Assembly (NCBI GenBank): GCA_039822005.1
Contig: JBCBMZ010000004.1
Span: 1 to 64,000, forward strand
From: JBCBDX01 sp039822005
GTDB lineage: Bacteria; Pseudomonadota; Alphaproteobacteria; Rhizobiales; Rhizobiaceae
Direction: 5' to 3'
Length of the DNA stretch: 64,000 nucleotides
The notes beneath the pieces are model-generated. The model was not told the origin of the DNA. It did no database searches and saw nothing but the letters and a program-made list of their open reading frames with translations. The stretch's first letter is position 1, and each line of letters begins with the position of its first letter. The position numbers and the translations under genes are program-made. Below, piece by piece: positions 18,407 to 27,475 of the stretch.

Positions 18407-19483
18407 TCACTGCTTCAAATTCACCATCCGCTCCACCGCCAACCGTGCGCGGTCGGCAATGGCCGGGTCAATATGGATTTCTTCCTTCATCTCACACAAG
18501 GCGTCGAGGATTTTCGGCAGCGTGATCCGCTTCATGTGCGGGCACAGATTGCACGGCTTGACGAACTCGACATCGGGCACCGATGACTGAATGTTGGATG
18601 CCATGGAGCACTCCGTCACCAGCAAGACCTTGCGCGGGCGCTGATCGCGCACGTAGTTGATCATGCCGGAGGTCGAACCGGTATAATCGGCAACCTCCAC
18701 CACCTCGACCGGGCATTCCGGGTGAGCAATGATCTCGATCGACGGATCGGCCTCCTTGTAGGCCAGCAGCTCCTGTGCCGTGAAGCGCTCATGCACTTCA
18801 CAATGGCCTTTCCAGGTCAGGATTTTCACGTCCGTCTGATTGGCGACGTTTTGCGCCAAATATTCATCGGGAATGCACAAAACGCGATCAACGCCAAAAC
18901 TTTCAACCACCTGCACTGCATTGGAGGAGGTGCAGCAAATATCGGTTTCCGCTTTCACATCTGCAGACGTATTCACATAGGTAACGACCGGCACACCGGG
19001 ATATTTTTCACGTAGCAAACGCACATCTTCACCAGTGATGGATTCCGACAGGGAACAACCAGCTTTCATGTCAGGGATGAGAACCGTTTTGTCTGGGTTC
19101 AGCAGCTTGGATGTTTCCGCCATGAAGTGCACGCCGCACTGAATGATCACTTGCTCATCCACCATCGTGGCTTCTTTGGCGAGCTGCAGCGAGTCGCCGA
19201 CAATGTCCGCGACACAGTGAAAAATGTCGGGCGTCTGGTAATTGTGCGCGAGAATGACAGCATCACGCTCTTTCTTGAGCCGATTGATTGCGGCCACATA
19301 GGGAGCATAGACGGGCCACTCGAACGCCGGAATGTGATCTTTGACGCGCTCATAAAGATCGGCTGTCTCCCGCTCCACGTCAGCGTTCCATTCAAGCGCG
19401 GGACGCTCGATGACACCAAAACGCGCTGCGGCCGTCTGCTTGCCCGCTGCGTTGATTGAATTTTGAGTCTCAAAAGACGCCAA
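18407..19483 (-). CDS. nadA: Quinolinate synthase
   Basis: [4Fe-4S] enzyme that condenses iminoaspartate with dihydroxyacetone phosphate to give quinolinate. The 358-residue protein has AHNYQTPDIFHCVADIVGDS, the three expected cluster cysteines (CGVHFMAE, CCTSSNAV and CNLCPHMK) and EVHERFT with HPECPVEVV. It belongs functionally with nadB and nadC but is separated from them by the plus-strand gene at 17306. It is divergent from arsR. Confidence 0.96.
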   Translation of the reverse strand: MASFETQNSINAAGKQTAAARFGVIERPALEWNADVERETADLYERVKDHIPAFEWPVYAPYVAAINRLKKERDAVILAHNYQTPDIFHCVADIVGDSLQLAKEATMVDEQVIIQCGVHFMAETSKLLNPDKTVLIPDMKAGCSLSESITGEDVRLLREKYPGVPVVTYVNTSADVKAETDICCTSSNAVQVVESFGVDRVLCIPDEYLAQNVANQTDVKILTWKGHCEVHERFTAQELLAYKEADPSIEIIAHPECPVEVVEVADYTGSTSGMINYVRDQRPRKVLLVTECSMASNIQSSVPDVEFVKPCNLCPHMKRITLPKILDALCEMKEEIHIDPAIADRARLAVERMVNLKQ

Positions 19484-19579
19484 AGCGCACTCTCCGCTGT
19501 CATTTGCCTGTCATGGACATAGGCGAGCAATGAAAATCACACAAGTTTAACTGGTGAGTTCTTGACTCATATCCAAACA

Positions 19580-19593
19580 TCATGAATTCATGA
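19580..19593. promoter_or_regulatory. Palindrome at the arsR start, probable ArsR operator
   Basis: TCATGAATTCATGA is a perfect 14-bp palindrome ending four bases before the arsR ATG. A TTGACT at 19562-19567 could be the -35 element, so ArsR bound here would block initiation of its own operon. No Shine-Dalgarno sequence separates it from the ATG. Confidence 0.55.
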
Positions 19594-19596
19594 ATT

Positions 19597-19929
19597 ATGG
19601 ATACGATCAAAGCAATCGACGCATTTGCTGCCCTTGCACATGACACGCGTCTGGATGTTTTCCGCCTGCTGATCCGTCAAGGTTCAAAAGGCATGGCCGC
19701 CGGTGATATCGCTGATGCGCTGGACATCAGACAAAATACCATGAGCGCTAATTTGGCCGTACTCACACGCGCCGGAATTATTTGTTCAAAGCGCGATGGC
19801 CGCTCCGTTCGATACAGCGCAGATCTGGACGGGCTTCGCGGCCTGTTAAGTTTCATTATGGAAGACTGTTGCGGGGGCCGCGCCGAGCTTTGCCAACCGC
19901 TTCTCGACGAACTTGTGTGTGACTGCTGA
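19597..19929 (+). CDS. arsR: ArsR family arsenic-responsive repressor
   Basis: A 110-residue winged-helix repressor. The ALAHDTRLDVFRLL opening and the recognition region IRQNTMSANLAVLTRAGII are typical. Instead of the classical ELCVCDL metal site in the DNA-binding helix, cysteines cluster at the C terminus (EDCCGG, ELC, VCDC), a layout seen in other ArsR subtypes with C-terminal As(III) thiols. First gene of the ars operon, 11 bp before arsC. Confidence 0.92.
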   Translation: MDTIKAIDAFAALAHDTRLDVFRLLIRQGSKGMAAGDIADALDIRQNTMSANLAVLTRAGIICSKRDGRSVRYSADLDGLRGLLSFIMEDCCGGRAELCQPLLDELVCDC

Positions 19930-19940
19930 CGGAGGAACCA

Positions 19941-20435
19941 ATGGCAGACAAGGTCTATAACGTACTATTCCTGTGCACCGGCAATTCAGCCCGGTCCATC
20001 ATTGCAGAAGCAATCATCAACCGGATCGGCCAAGGCCGGTTCAAAGGCTATTCTGCCGGCTCGCAGCCAAAAGGCGAGGTTCACCCGCGCACGCTGCATC
20101 TTTTAAAAGCGCTCAACTACAATACCGACTTTGCACGTTCCAAAAACTGGGACGAATTTGCAGGGGCCGATGCACCGGAAATGGACTTTGTTTTCACCGT
20201 TTGTGACAACGCTGCAAACGAAACCTGCCCGGTTTGGCCGGGACAACCCATGAGCGCCCACTGGGGCGTGCCGGATCCGGCAGCCGTTGAAGGAAGCGAC
20301 GCTGAACAGGCGTTTGCATTTGACGACGCGCACAGAATGCTCAATAGCCGGATTTCCATCTTCACATCCCTGCCTATTACCGGTTTGGACAAGCTATCGC
20401 TGCAAAAACGTCTGGACGAAATCGGAAACCAATAA
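19941..20435 (+). CDS. arsC: Arsenate reductase, low-molecular-weight phosphatase type (copy 1)
   Basis: Reduces arsenate to arsenite using the LMW-PTP fold. The 164-residue protein has the P-loop LCTGNSARS (C-x5-R) near residue 10 and later CDNAANETCPVWPG, which supplies the cysteine pair used with thioredoxin in this family. The stop codon overlaps the next start by one base. A second, diverged copy lies at 21492. Confidence 0.93.
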   Translation: MADKVYNVLFLCTGNSARSIIAEAIINRIGQGRFKGYSAGSQPKGEVHPRTLHLLKALNYNTDFARSKNWDEFAGADAPEMDFVFTVCDNAANETCPVWPGQPMSAHWGVPDPAAVEGSDAEQAFAFDDAHRMLNSRISIFTSLPITGLDKLSLQKRLDEIGNQ

Positions 20436-21100
20436 TGTCCTATACCAACGCGCAAAAACTCGGTGCCGAGTTTGTCGGCACCGCTTTTCTGCTGGCGACC
20501 GTGATCGGCTCCGGAATCATGGGCGAGACCCTGGCGGGTGGCAATGTTGCCATCGCGCTTCTCGGCAACACGATTCCGACCGGCGCGATCCTTGTTGTCT
20601 TGATCACCATGCTCGGTCCGATCTCCGGTGCTCATTTCAACCCTGCGGTCACAATGGTGTTTCGCCTGCGCGGTGACATCGATACGAGCCTTTCGGTTCA
20701 ATATGTGGGCGCACAGATTGTCGGCGGCATATTAGGTGTCTTGATTGCCAATGCCATGTTCGGTCTGGATGTATTTCAAATCTCGGAAAAAGTGCGCTCT
20801 GGTGGTCCCCAATGGCTGGCAGAGATCGTCGCCACCTTCGGCCTCGTCGCGGTAATCCTTCTGACGCTGAAAGCCAAGGAAAGCGCGGTCGCCATGAGCG
20901 TTGGGCTTTATATCACTGCAGCCTATTGGTTTACCGCCTCGACGAGCTTCGCCAATCCGGCTGTTACCATCTCACGGGCCTTTTCCAACACATTTGCCGG
21001 TATCCGCCCCGCTGATGTTGTTCCCTTCATCATCATGCAATTGATCGGCGCATTCATTGCCTGGGTCTACTGCCGCTGGCAACTTGGAGAAAAGAAGTGA
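20435..21100 (+). CDS. aqpS: Aquaglyceroporin (arsenite channel, AqpS-like)
   Basis: MIP-family channel of 221 residues with six membrane segments. The first half-helix motif is the usual NPA (HFNPAVTM). The second is also NPA (FANPAVTI), followed by an arginine (SRAF). Such channels replace ArsB in Sinorhizobium-type ars operons and let arsenite diffuse out after reduction. It sits between two arsenate reductase genes with overlapping starts and stops on each side. No active arsenite pump is present, which fits AqpS serving as the exit route. Confidence 0.9.
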   Translation: MSYTNAQKLGAEFVGTAFLLATVIGSGIMGETLAGGNVAIALLGNTIPTGAILVVLITMLGPISGAHFNPAVTMVFRLRGDIDTSLSVQYVGAQIVGGILGVLIANAMFGLDVFQISEKVRSGGPQWLAEIVATFGLVAVILLTLKAKESAVAMSVGLYITAAYWFTASTSFANPAVTISRAFSNTFAGIRPADVVPFIIMQLIGAFIAWVYCRWQLGEKK

Positions 21101-21495
21101 TTGTCATCCACCACAACCCGGATTGCGGCACCTCGCGCAATGTTCTCGCCGTGATCGAAGCATCCGGGGCTGAGCATATTGTGATTGAATATCTCAAAAC
21201 CGGTTGGTCACGTGAGCAATTGCTCGGCTTGTTTGCCGCCGCTGATCTGACACCGCGCTCGGCCCTGCGCGTATCAAAGTCGCCCGCTGAAGAACTGGGC
21301 CTGACCGACCCGTCCGCCAGCGACGAGCAACTGATGGATGCCATGCTGGAGCACCCAATTCTCGTCAATCGACCCATCGTGTGCTCACCACGAGGCGTCA
21401 AACTATGCCGCCCTTCAGAGGCTGTCTTCGGCCTGTTGCCGGAAGGTTCGCTCACTGAATTCACCAAGGAAGATGGAGAAACTATCCGTCCATGA
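21097..21495 (+). CDS. arsC: Arsenate reductase, glutaredoxin-dependent type
   Basis: A 132-residue ArsC of the thioredoxin-fold family unrelated to the LMW-PTP copies on either side. The catalytic Cys is in HHNPDCGTSRN (residues 5-15), and the arsenate-binding arginine motif RPIVCSPRG appears near the middle. The start is GTG overlapping the aqpS stop; the end overlaps the next ATG by 4 bp. Confidence 0.93.
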   Translation: MIVIHHNPDCGTSRNVLAVIEASGAEHIVIEYLKTGWSREQLLGLFAAADLTPRSALRVSKSPAEELGLTDPSASDEQLMDAMLEHPILVNRPIVCSPRGVKLCRPSEAVFGLLPEGSLTEFTKEDGETIRP

Positions 21496-22004
21496 AGAAC
21501 GTTCTTGTGCTCTGTACAGCCAATTCCGCACGCTCCATTTTGGGCGAAGCCATTTTTGCCAAGCTCGGCGAAGGACGTGTAACGTCCTATTCGGCAGGTT
21601 CAACCCCACGCGGCACACCCAATCCGCACGGGCTGAAACTGCTGGAAGCTAAAGGCTACGACACGTCCGTCTTTCGCTCCAAGAGTTGGGACGAATTTGA
21701 GGGCGAGGGCTCACCGACGATGGATATCGTAGTTACCGTTTGCGACAATGCGGCGGGCGAAACCTGCCCCATTTGGCCCGGTGCGCCCGTGCAAGCCCAT
21801 TGGGGCATTCCTGATCCCCATGGTGAGAACGACGAAGAGTGGGCTGCTTCCTTCGAAAGCACCTACGCACTTCTTGAGGCTCGGGTGATGGCATTGATGG
21901 CGCTCCCGTTCGAGGACATGAATCCAGCCGATCTTAAAACCGCACTCAACACCATTGGCGCGATGGACGGCTCTACCGACCTCGCGCAAAGCTTCGCCTC
22001 ATGA
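21492..22004 (+). CDS. arsC: Arsenate reductase, low-molecular-weight phosphatase type (copy 2)
   Basis: A 170-residue LMW-PTP-fold arsenate reductase, paralogous to the gene at 19941 (CDNAAGETCPIWPG versus CDNAANETCPVWPG). The P-loop is LCTANSARS near residue 7, with Ala replacing the usual Gly between Thr and Asn. All catalytic cysteines remain. It overlaps arsH by 4 bp. Confidence 0.92.
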   Translation: MKNVLVLCTANSARSILGEAIFAKLGEGRVTSYSAGSTPRGTPNPHGLKLLEAKGYDTSVFRSKSWDEFEGEGSPTMDIVVTVCDNAAGETCPIWPGAPVQAHWGIPDPHGENDEEWAASFESTYALLEARVMALMALPFEDMNPADLKTALNTIGAMDGSTDLAQSFAS

Positions 22005-22744
22005 ATGATAAGCATACGCGGCCATGGCTCGACGATCCATCGATGCCAAACCTAAAAGGCGAGCAACTCAATGAAATCGATTTTGCAGCCCTTTACAACA
22101 CGCCGCCGAAAACCCACAAACCGCGCGTCTTGATGCTCTATGGCTCGCTGCGTGAAACGTCTTATTCCCGCCTTTTGACGTTTGAGGCGGCACGGATTTT
22201 GACGGCGTTGGGCGCGGAAGTGAAAGTCTTCGACCCTCACGGGCTGCCACTGGTGGATGACGCACCGGCCGAACATGCAAAGGTGCAGGAATTGCGCAAT
22301 CTTTCACTTTGGTCGGAAGCGCATGTCTGGTGCTCGCCAGAGCGCCATGGCGCCATGACAGGCGTGATGAAATCACAGATCGATTGGTTACCGCTCGCAC
22401 CCATTGGCGGCGTCCGCCCGACGCAAGGCCGAACATTAGCTTTGATGCAAGTGTCCGGTGGCTCACAAAGCTTCAACGCGGTCAATCAAATGCGGATTTT
22501 GGGCCGCTGGATGCGGATGATCACCATCCCCAACCAATCTTCGGTGCCCAAAGCCTGGCTAGAGTTTGAAGATGGTCGCATGAAACCGTCATCGCTCTAC
22601 AATCGCGTTGTCGACGTGATGGAGGAGCTGATGAAATTCACGCTGCTCACGCGAGACAAGTCGGCCTACCTGACCGACCGCTATTCAGAACGGGTAGAGA
22701 GCGTCGAAGAGGTCCACAAGCGCGTGAGCCTTAAAAAGATTTAG
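22001..22744 (+). CDS. arsH: ArsH, NADPH-dependent FMN reductase
   Basis: Flavoprotein of the NADPH:FMN reductase family, 247 residues, which oxidises trivalent organoarsenicals or protects against arsenic-induced stress. The FMN phosphate-binding motif LYGSLRETSYSR and the SPERHGAMTGVMKSQIDW region are characteristic. Last gene of a six-gene ars operon in which all but the first junction overlap. Confidence 0.95.
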   Translation: MNDKHTRPWLDDPSMPNLKGEQLNEIDFAALYNTPPKTHKPRVLMLYGSLRETSYSRLLTFEAARILTALGAEVKVFDPHGLPLVDDAPAEHAKVQELRNLSLWSEAHVWCSPERHGAMTGVMKSQIDWLPLAPIGGVRPTQGRTLALMQVSGGSQSFNAVNQMRILGRWMRMITIPNQSSVPKAWLEFEDGRMKPSSLYNRVVDVMEELMKFTLLTRDKSAYLTDRYSERVESVEEVHKRVSLKKI

Positions 22745-22753
22745 GCTCTCAAA

Positions 22754-23755
22754 TCAAAATTCGAGCGACAGGCGCGCTGTCAGACCATGATAGATCACGC
22801 TGTCATAACCAATATCAGCGGAGGAACCGTTAGAGTTTGACAGACCGAGGCTTGGCACCGTGTAGGCAACTTTGTCAAAGTACATGAACTTGTAGCCAAT
22901 CGTTAAACCAGCGCGTTCCGTCATTTGATATGATCCGGCAATTTCCAAATCGGCTCCATAGGTATCAAAGGTCTCCGATGCACTCGCCGAAGTGATGATC
23001 GCACCCGGATTTGTCGTACCTAACACCAGGCCAGATGAACCAACTGTCAAATTTGCATTACCGGCGTAGTAGCCAACAGAACCCGCCGCATATCCCGAAA
23101 AACGTGTTCCGGTATCTGGAGCCTCAACCATGAGGCCAATCTGGGCCCCAAACAAGTCATTGCTCGTTTCAAGAAGAGTTCGGTTACTGGCGCCGCCCAA
23201 ATCGGCTACCGAGATCACCATATCGAGGTCGTCCGTAAGGCGCACATAACGGCCACCGACGAACACGGAAAAGAGTGACCCGCCAACCGCATATTCAAGA
23301 TTCGTTTCCAGCGAAAGGACCGATGATGTCGTCTCTACGTCAGCGGTAAAGTCAAAAACACCGAATCCTCCATAAAGGCCATTATCGATACTGCCATCGA
23401 TGTCGGTGTAGCCCAAACCGCCGGCAAATATTGTGCCAGTTGTCGACTGCTCGATCGCCACTGTTCCAATAGCCCGCGCCGAGAGCGCAATATCATTTGT
23501 CAACTCGGCGCTGGCCTTGGCATCAATCCCAAGGCTTGGAAGCAGATCATTAGATGATGTGATCACCGTCGAACCAAACGAATCCAAAAGCACCGTGCCG
23601 CCACTGCCGGAACGGCCAAGGATGATCGTGCCTAAAGAGAAATCGAATGGCTTGGATTCCTCCATATCCACAAACACGTCATCGGCCGCATGTGACACGG
23701 TTGTGAGTGCAAGGGCAGCAGCACTTGCAGCAAGCAATTTTGTTATATTTTTCAT
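22754..23755 (-). CDS. Probable outer-membrane beta-barrel protein
   Basis: A 333-residue secreted protein with a signal peptide (cleavage after VSHA, residue ~23). The rest alternates polar and hydrophobic residues, is rich in Gly, Ser and Thr, and ends in a terminal Phe (ARLSLEF), the usual signal for outer-membrane barrel insertion. I cannot place it in a named porin family. It is convergent with arsH and upstream of it lies a second envelope protein gene in the same orientation. Confidence 0.65.
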   Translation of the reverse strand: MKNITKLLAASAAALALTTVSHAADDVFVDMEESKPFDFSLGTIILGRSGSGGTVLLDSFGSTVITSSNDLLPSLGIDAKASAELTNDIALSARAIGTVAIEQSTTGTIFAGGLGYTDIDGSIDNGLYGGFGVFDFTADVETTSSVLSLETNLEYAVGGSLFSVFVGGRYVRLTDDLDMVISVADLGGASNRTLLETSNDLFGAQIGLMVEAPDTGTRFSGYAAGSVGYYAGNANLTVGSSGLVLGTTNPGAIITSASASETFDTYGADLEIAGSYQMTERAGLTIGYKFMYFDKVAYTVPSLGLSNSNGSSADIGYDSVIYHGLTARLSLEF

Positions 23756-23852
23756 AGCGTTCCCCCGCCTGTTAACCTTTCATTAACAAGTTCAAACGGG
23801 AGTGTCGAGGGCTATCGGTCTAACTTGACACAATGTGGTAAATCGTAGCGCC

Positions 23853-24743
23853 TCAGCCACAAACTTCGAAAATACCGTCCGTCTTTTCACCGTCGGAACA
23901 CAATATTCCGCCCCAGGTGAAAGCACGCTGCCCATCGCCATATTCGATCTCAAACCAATCGAAGCCACGGAACGTATTGCCCACATTTTCAAGGATCTTG
24001 ACCGGCGTACCGGTTTCGATTGCGCCAGCGATGGCAAAGTCAGTGCCCGGCCCGGCGCGCAAACGGCCACCGCGAGACTGACCCGTCAAAATGGTTTCGA
24101 CCTCTTCAACAGCATCCGACGGTGTTTCCGGAGCCAGTTCGAGGGAGCCCGTCGTCTCTGTGTCAACGCCAGTCGGCAGTGAGGCAACCTGCCCTTCAGC
24201 CACAATGGTAACAGATTGCGACGCCGCTCCAGTGGGTACTGCCGGTGTCGGGGTTTCACCAACCGCCGGAACGAGTGGTGCCGATGAGTTCAATCCGGCC
24301 TGCTCAGTCTCCTGCCCAACTGCCGATACACGCCCGGATTTGGGCGTTCCGCCTTGTGGCACGACAGCTGCAACTTGCGCCTTGTCGGCTTCCAAAGGTA
24401 AAGCGCGCGCACTGGCAGGTTCAACAGTGGTCGTCACAAAGGCTTGCGCCACCTTTTGGCAAGCAATCTCGCTTCCATCCACATCAAGAATGGCCGCCTC
24501 ACCACTCAGGCGGAAGGCGATGTTTGTATCATCGTGAAACCACAGTCCTTCGGCCTCAAAAATCATGCGATCAAACATGTTTGAGGTCTGAATAACGCCG
24601 TTGGAGTCAAGGGCTGGCAGCGCAATACGGTAGCCGGATGAGCATTGAAATTCTTCCTCAGCGGCTTGGGCCGAAGCAGAAAAGACGAAAGCGGATGCCG
24701 CCAATGCGGACACCGAAGCAAAAAGTAGTTTTGTCTTGCGCAC
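23853..24743 (-). CDS. Secreted bacterial SH3-domain protein
   Basis: A 296-residue exported protein. The signal peptide ends near residue 28 (SASAQAAEEE). A ~75-residue N-terminal domain with cysteines is followed by a low-complexity Ala/Pro/Thr/Val linker (about 95-205) and a C-terminal SH3_3-type domain (about 220-296; GRLRAGPGTDFAIAGAI, then GFDWFEIEY). Such domains usually bind cell-wall peptides. Function unknown. Confidence 0.72.
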   Translation of the reverse strand: MRKTKLLFASVSALAASAFVFSASAQAAEEEFQCSSGYRIALPALDSNGVIQTSNMFDRMIFEAEGLWFHDDTNIAFRLSGEAAILDVDGSEIACQKVAQAFVTTTVEPASARALPLEADKAQVAAVVPQGGTPKSGRVSAVGQETEQAGLNSSAPLVPAVGETPTPAVPTGAASQSVTIVAEGQVASLPTGVDTETTGSLELAPETPSDAVEEVETILTGQSRGGRLRAGPGTDFAIAGAIETGTPVKILENVGNTFRGFDWFEIEYGDGQRAFTWGGILCSDGEKTDGIFEVCG

Positions 24744-24906
24744 GAATCACTCCCCTCATTGGTTCAGCTTTTCTAACCGAAAGCTGTTGATTCGACCATC
24801 CACCACGTTTTGCGCTTCAATGGAATTGCATCTACAGTTCACGTTTTGCGCATTGCCGCCCCCCCGCGAAAACGCCATAAAGGCGATGCGACAAGGGAGA
24901 AGTGCG

Positions 24907-26142
24907 ATGACCGCTGCCACAACAAAAGACAACGCAAAACAAGATGCTTACCCTTGGCTCATCATCGCGGCGGGCTGCCTGATTGCCGCCATCACGTTCG
25001 GTCCGCGTTCCGCCATGGGCTTTTTTCAACTGCCCATGCTCGCCGACACCGGTTGGTCGCGCACTGACTTTGGCCTTGCCATGGCGATCCAAAACCTGAT
25101 GTGGGGTGTCAGCCAACCATTCTTTGGCGCCATTGCCGACAAGCATGGCACATGGCGCGTATTGGCCGTTTCGGGCATCATGTATGCGGTTGGCCTATTT
25201 ATGATGGCAACGCCCGACAGCCTTTTTTATCTGCATGTCGGCGGTGGTTTTCTCGTGGGCATGGCCGTTGGCGCAGGCTCATTCGGTATCATCCTTGCCG
25301 CCTTCGCCCGTAACGTGACAGCGGAGCAGCGCTCTTTTGCCTTCGGCATGGGCACAGCTGCGGGTTCTGCAGGCATGTTCGTCTTCGCGCCTTTTTCCCA
25401 AGCCCTAATCAGCCAGTTCGGATGGCAAGATTCACTTTTGATCCTTTCCGCTTTGATGTTGCTCATCCCGGTCTTGGCAATCCCGCTGCGCGGCAACTCA
25501 ACGTCGGGAAAAACAAGCCAGGCTGAAATCGACCAGTCAATCGGTGAAGCGCTGCGCGAAGCCTTCGGGCATCAATCCTTTATCTTGCTGATCGCAGGCT
25601 TTTTTGTTTGCGGTTTCCAGGTTGCGTTCATTACCGCGCATTTTCCAGCCTACATCAACGATATCGGCCTTGATGCCAGCTATGCGGTGATCGCCATCGC
25701 ACTCATCGGCTTTTTCAACATCATCGGGTCGTTGGCCTCGGGCGTGATCGGCCAAAAACACTCCAAGCCGATCTTCCTGGCTCTCATCTATATTGGTCGA
25801 TCCATCGCCGTCACAGCCTTTTTGCTTTTGCCGCAGACAGGCACATCGGTGATCATCTTTGCGGCGGTCATGGGCCTGCTGTGGCTTTCCACCGTGCCAC
25901 CGACCAATGCTCTGGTGGCGATCATGTTTGGCACCAAATATTTGGGGATGCTGGGCGGAATCGTCTTCTTCTCGCACCAAATTGGCTCCTTCCTCGGCGT
26001 TTGGCTGGGCGGTTATCTTTACGACCTTTACGGCACGTTTGATCCGGTTTGGTGGTTGGGCGTGGCGCTTGGCATCTTCGCTGCCATTGTACATTGGCCG
26101 ATCCGGGAGAGTAGTGTCGACCGGCTCCAGCCAGCGGAGTGA
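24907..26142 (+). CDS. MFS transporter
   Basis: A 411-residue major facilitator superfamily permease with about 12 hydrophobic segments. The loop between helices 2 and 3 contains GAIADKHGTWRVLA, the MFS motif A region. General shape resembles the oxalate/formate antiporter-like and MCT-like groups, but the substrate is unknown. The start ATG at 24907 has AGGGAGA nearby; the 57 upstream open codons overlap the divergent gene's promoter and are rejected. Convergent with recO. Confidence 0.85.
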   Translation: MTAATTKDNAKQDAYPWLIIAAGCLIAAITFGPRSAMGFFQLPMLADTGWSRTDFGLAMAIQNLMWGVSQPFFGAIADKHGTWRVLAVSGIMYAVGLFMMATPDSLFYLHVGGGFLVGMAVGAGSFGIILAAFARNVTAEQRSFAFGMGTAAGSAGMFVFAPFSQALISQFGWQDSLLILSALMLLIPVLAIPLRGNSTSGKTSQAEIDQSIGEALREAFGHQSFILLIAGFFVCGFQVAFITAHFPAYINDIGLDASYAVIAIALIGFFNIIGSLASGVIGQKHSKPIFLALIYIGRSIAVTAFLLLPQTGTSVIIFAAVMGLLWLSTVPPTNALVAIMFGTKYLGMLGGIVFFSHQIGSFLGVWLGGYLYDLYGTFDPVWWLGVALGIFAAIVHWPIRESSVDRLQPAE

Positions 26143-26150
26143 TCCATCGG

Positions 26151-26882
26151 TTAGGTGTCAAACTCTTTGGAGACCCCACGGATGAAAACGTCGCGCGTCA
26201 CGGGCACTTCGACGCCCCGCGCGCCCCACACATCGCGTTGCAGAAAATATCCCGTCAGCTTGAAAGCATCGGAGAGGTCACCCGCACTGCAATGACGTCC
26301 ATCACGCGCGGTGAGGAAAGAAGGTAGCGACAGCATTTTATCGGCCCAGGGAGCGCCGGTTTCCCGGTTTACTGCCTGTCCGGATTTGGGACTCACATAG
26401 ACAAGCTCATCGGTGCGGCCCGAGCCCGCACACTCCCTCAGGTTCAGGCCAAAGCCCAGTTCTTCAAGCAATTGCAACTCGAAACGCACCATCAAGGGCC
26501 CCGAAAGGGTCGGCGTGTTGACATGCTCCAGCAACACCGTCAACGCATCGTAAAGCGCGGGGTGGGGATCGCGCTCTGGCAGGAGCCGCAGGTGGGAGCC
26601 GATCAATTGGATACCGTTAAGCCCGTGCGCGGTCTCCATCAAACGCGCGGCATGGCTTTCAACGAGCTCGGCAGTATACGTACCCAAGTGCTCATCAAGG
26701 CGCGCGCGCCACATCACATCGATGCGGTTGCCAGGCTGCAAGACCGGCTGCTGCTTGCGAGAGCGACCGCCGCGTACAAGCCCCAAATGGCGACCACGTT
26801 CGCGGGTCATAAGCTCCACGATCAGGCTGGTTTCACCATGCTTGCGCGTACCGATTATAAAACCTTCGCCCGACCATTCCAT
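26151..26882 (-). CDS. recO: DNA repair protein RecO
   Basis: Recombination mediator that anneals single strands and loads RecA with RecF/RecR. The 243-residue protein begins with the OB-fold region MEWSGEGFIIGTRKHGETS, then LGLVRGGRSRKQQPVLQPGN, typical of alphaproteobacterial RecO. The zinc-finger region is reduced to one obvious cysteine (LRECAGSG), as often seen in this class. Confidence 0.93.
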   Translation of the reverse strand: MEWSGEGFIIGTRKHGETSLIVELMTRERGRHLGLVRGGRSRKQQPVLQPGNRIDVMWRARLDEHLGTYTAELVESHAARLMETAHGLNGIQLIGSHLRLLPERDPHPALYDALTVLLEHVNTPTLSGPLMVRFELQLLEELGFGLNLRECAGSGRTDELVYVSPKSGQAVNRETGAPWADKMLSLPSFLTARDGRHCSAGDLSDAFKLTGYFLQRDVWGARGVEVPVTRDVFIRGVSKEFDT

Positions 26883-26965
26883 GACGCTGGTTTAGACAAA
26901 TGGGTGACAAACGCAATCGGAACGGCAAGAGGCAGGCAATCGCCCGCCTCCCCCGTTCTGATTGA

Positions 26966-27475
26966 TCAGCCGATCATCTTATTGACGTAGCTCATCTTGT
27001 GTGGCGGCATCGCCTGCGTCGCGCCCAAAATCTTGCACAAGCGCCATGTGACAAATCCACCATCTGGCACCTCTGAATTGACAAAGGATTCAACGCGCGG
27101 GTCATTAACTTGATAAACGGCACCACCTTCCTGCAAAGGCTTGGTGAAAACATAGTACTGCCAAGCGGTAAAGGCCGGTGATGATGACGTGTCTTCAGCC
27201 AGATAGTAAGGCCCGGCATCTCTCATCAATCCGGAGGTGCGGCTTTGGAACGCGTCCTCATAGTCGGCATAAAACGATGTTATGCTTGGCTGACCAGCCT
27301 CGGAACCAACGTTAAGTGTACCGGTCTCAAAGCTGAATGTCTTGGCCTTTAAACTCCCATCATCGACTGGATGTGTGCTCGCGTAATTCAAGACGTCCAT
27401 GACCGTCATGCCGCTGGTATAAGGAATGTCGGATTGGTAATAGTAAATTCCGACGACACGTAATGTTACTGACAT
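26966..27475 (-). CDS. Unknown protein
   Basis: I do not recognise this 169-residue protein. It has no signal peptide or membrane segment and is rich in Ser, Thr and Tyr, with segments such as VGIYYYQSDIPYTSGMTVMD and PAFTAWQYYVFTKPLQEGG. The start is supported by AAAGGGG about nine bases upstream. The upstream 200 bp are clearly AT-richer than the surroundings, and a GTACG-AA-CGTAC inverted repeat lies at 27505-27516. This hints at an acquired gene. Confidence that it is a real gene is fair. Confidence 0.6.
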   Translation of the reverse strand: MSVTLRVVGIYYYQSDIPYTSGMTVMDVLNYASTHPVDDGSLKAKTFSFETGTLNVGSEAGQPSITSFYADYEDAFQSRTSGLMRDAGPYYLAEDTSSSPAFTAWQYYVFTKPLQEGGAVYQVNDPRVESFVNSEVPDGGFVTWRLCKILGATQAMPPHKMSYVNKMIG

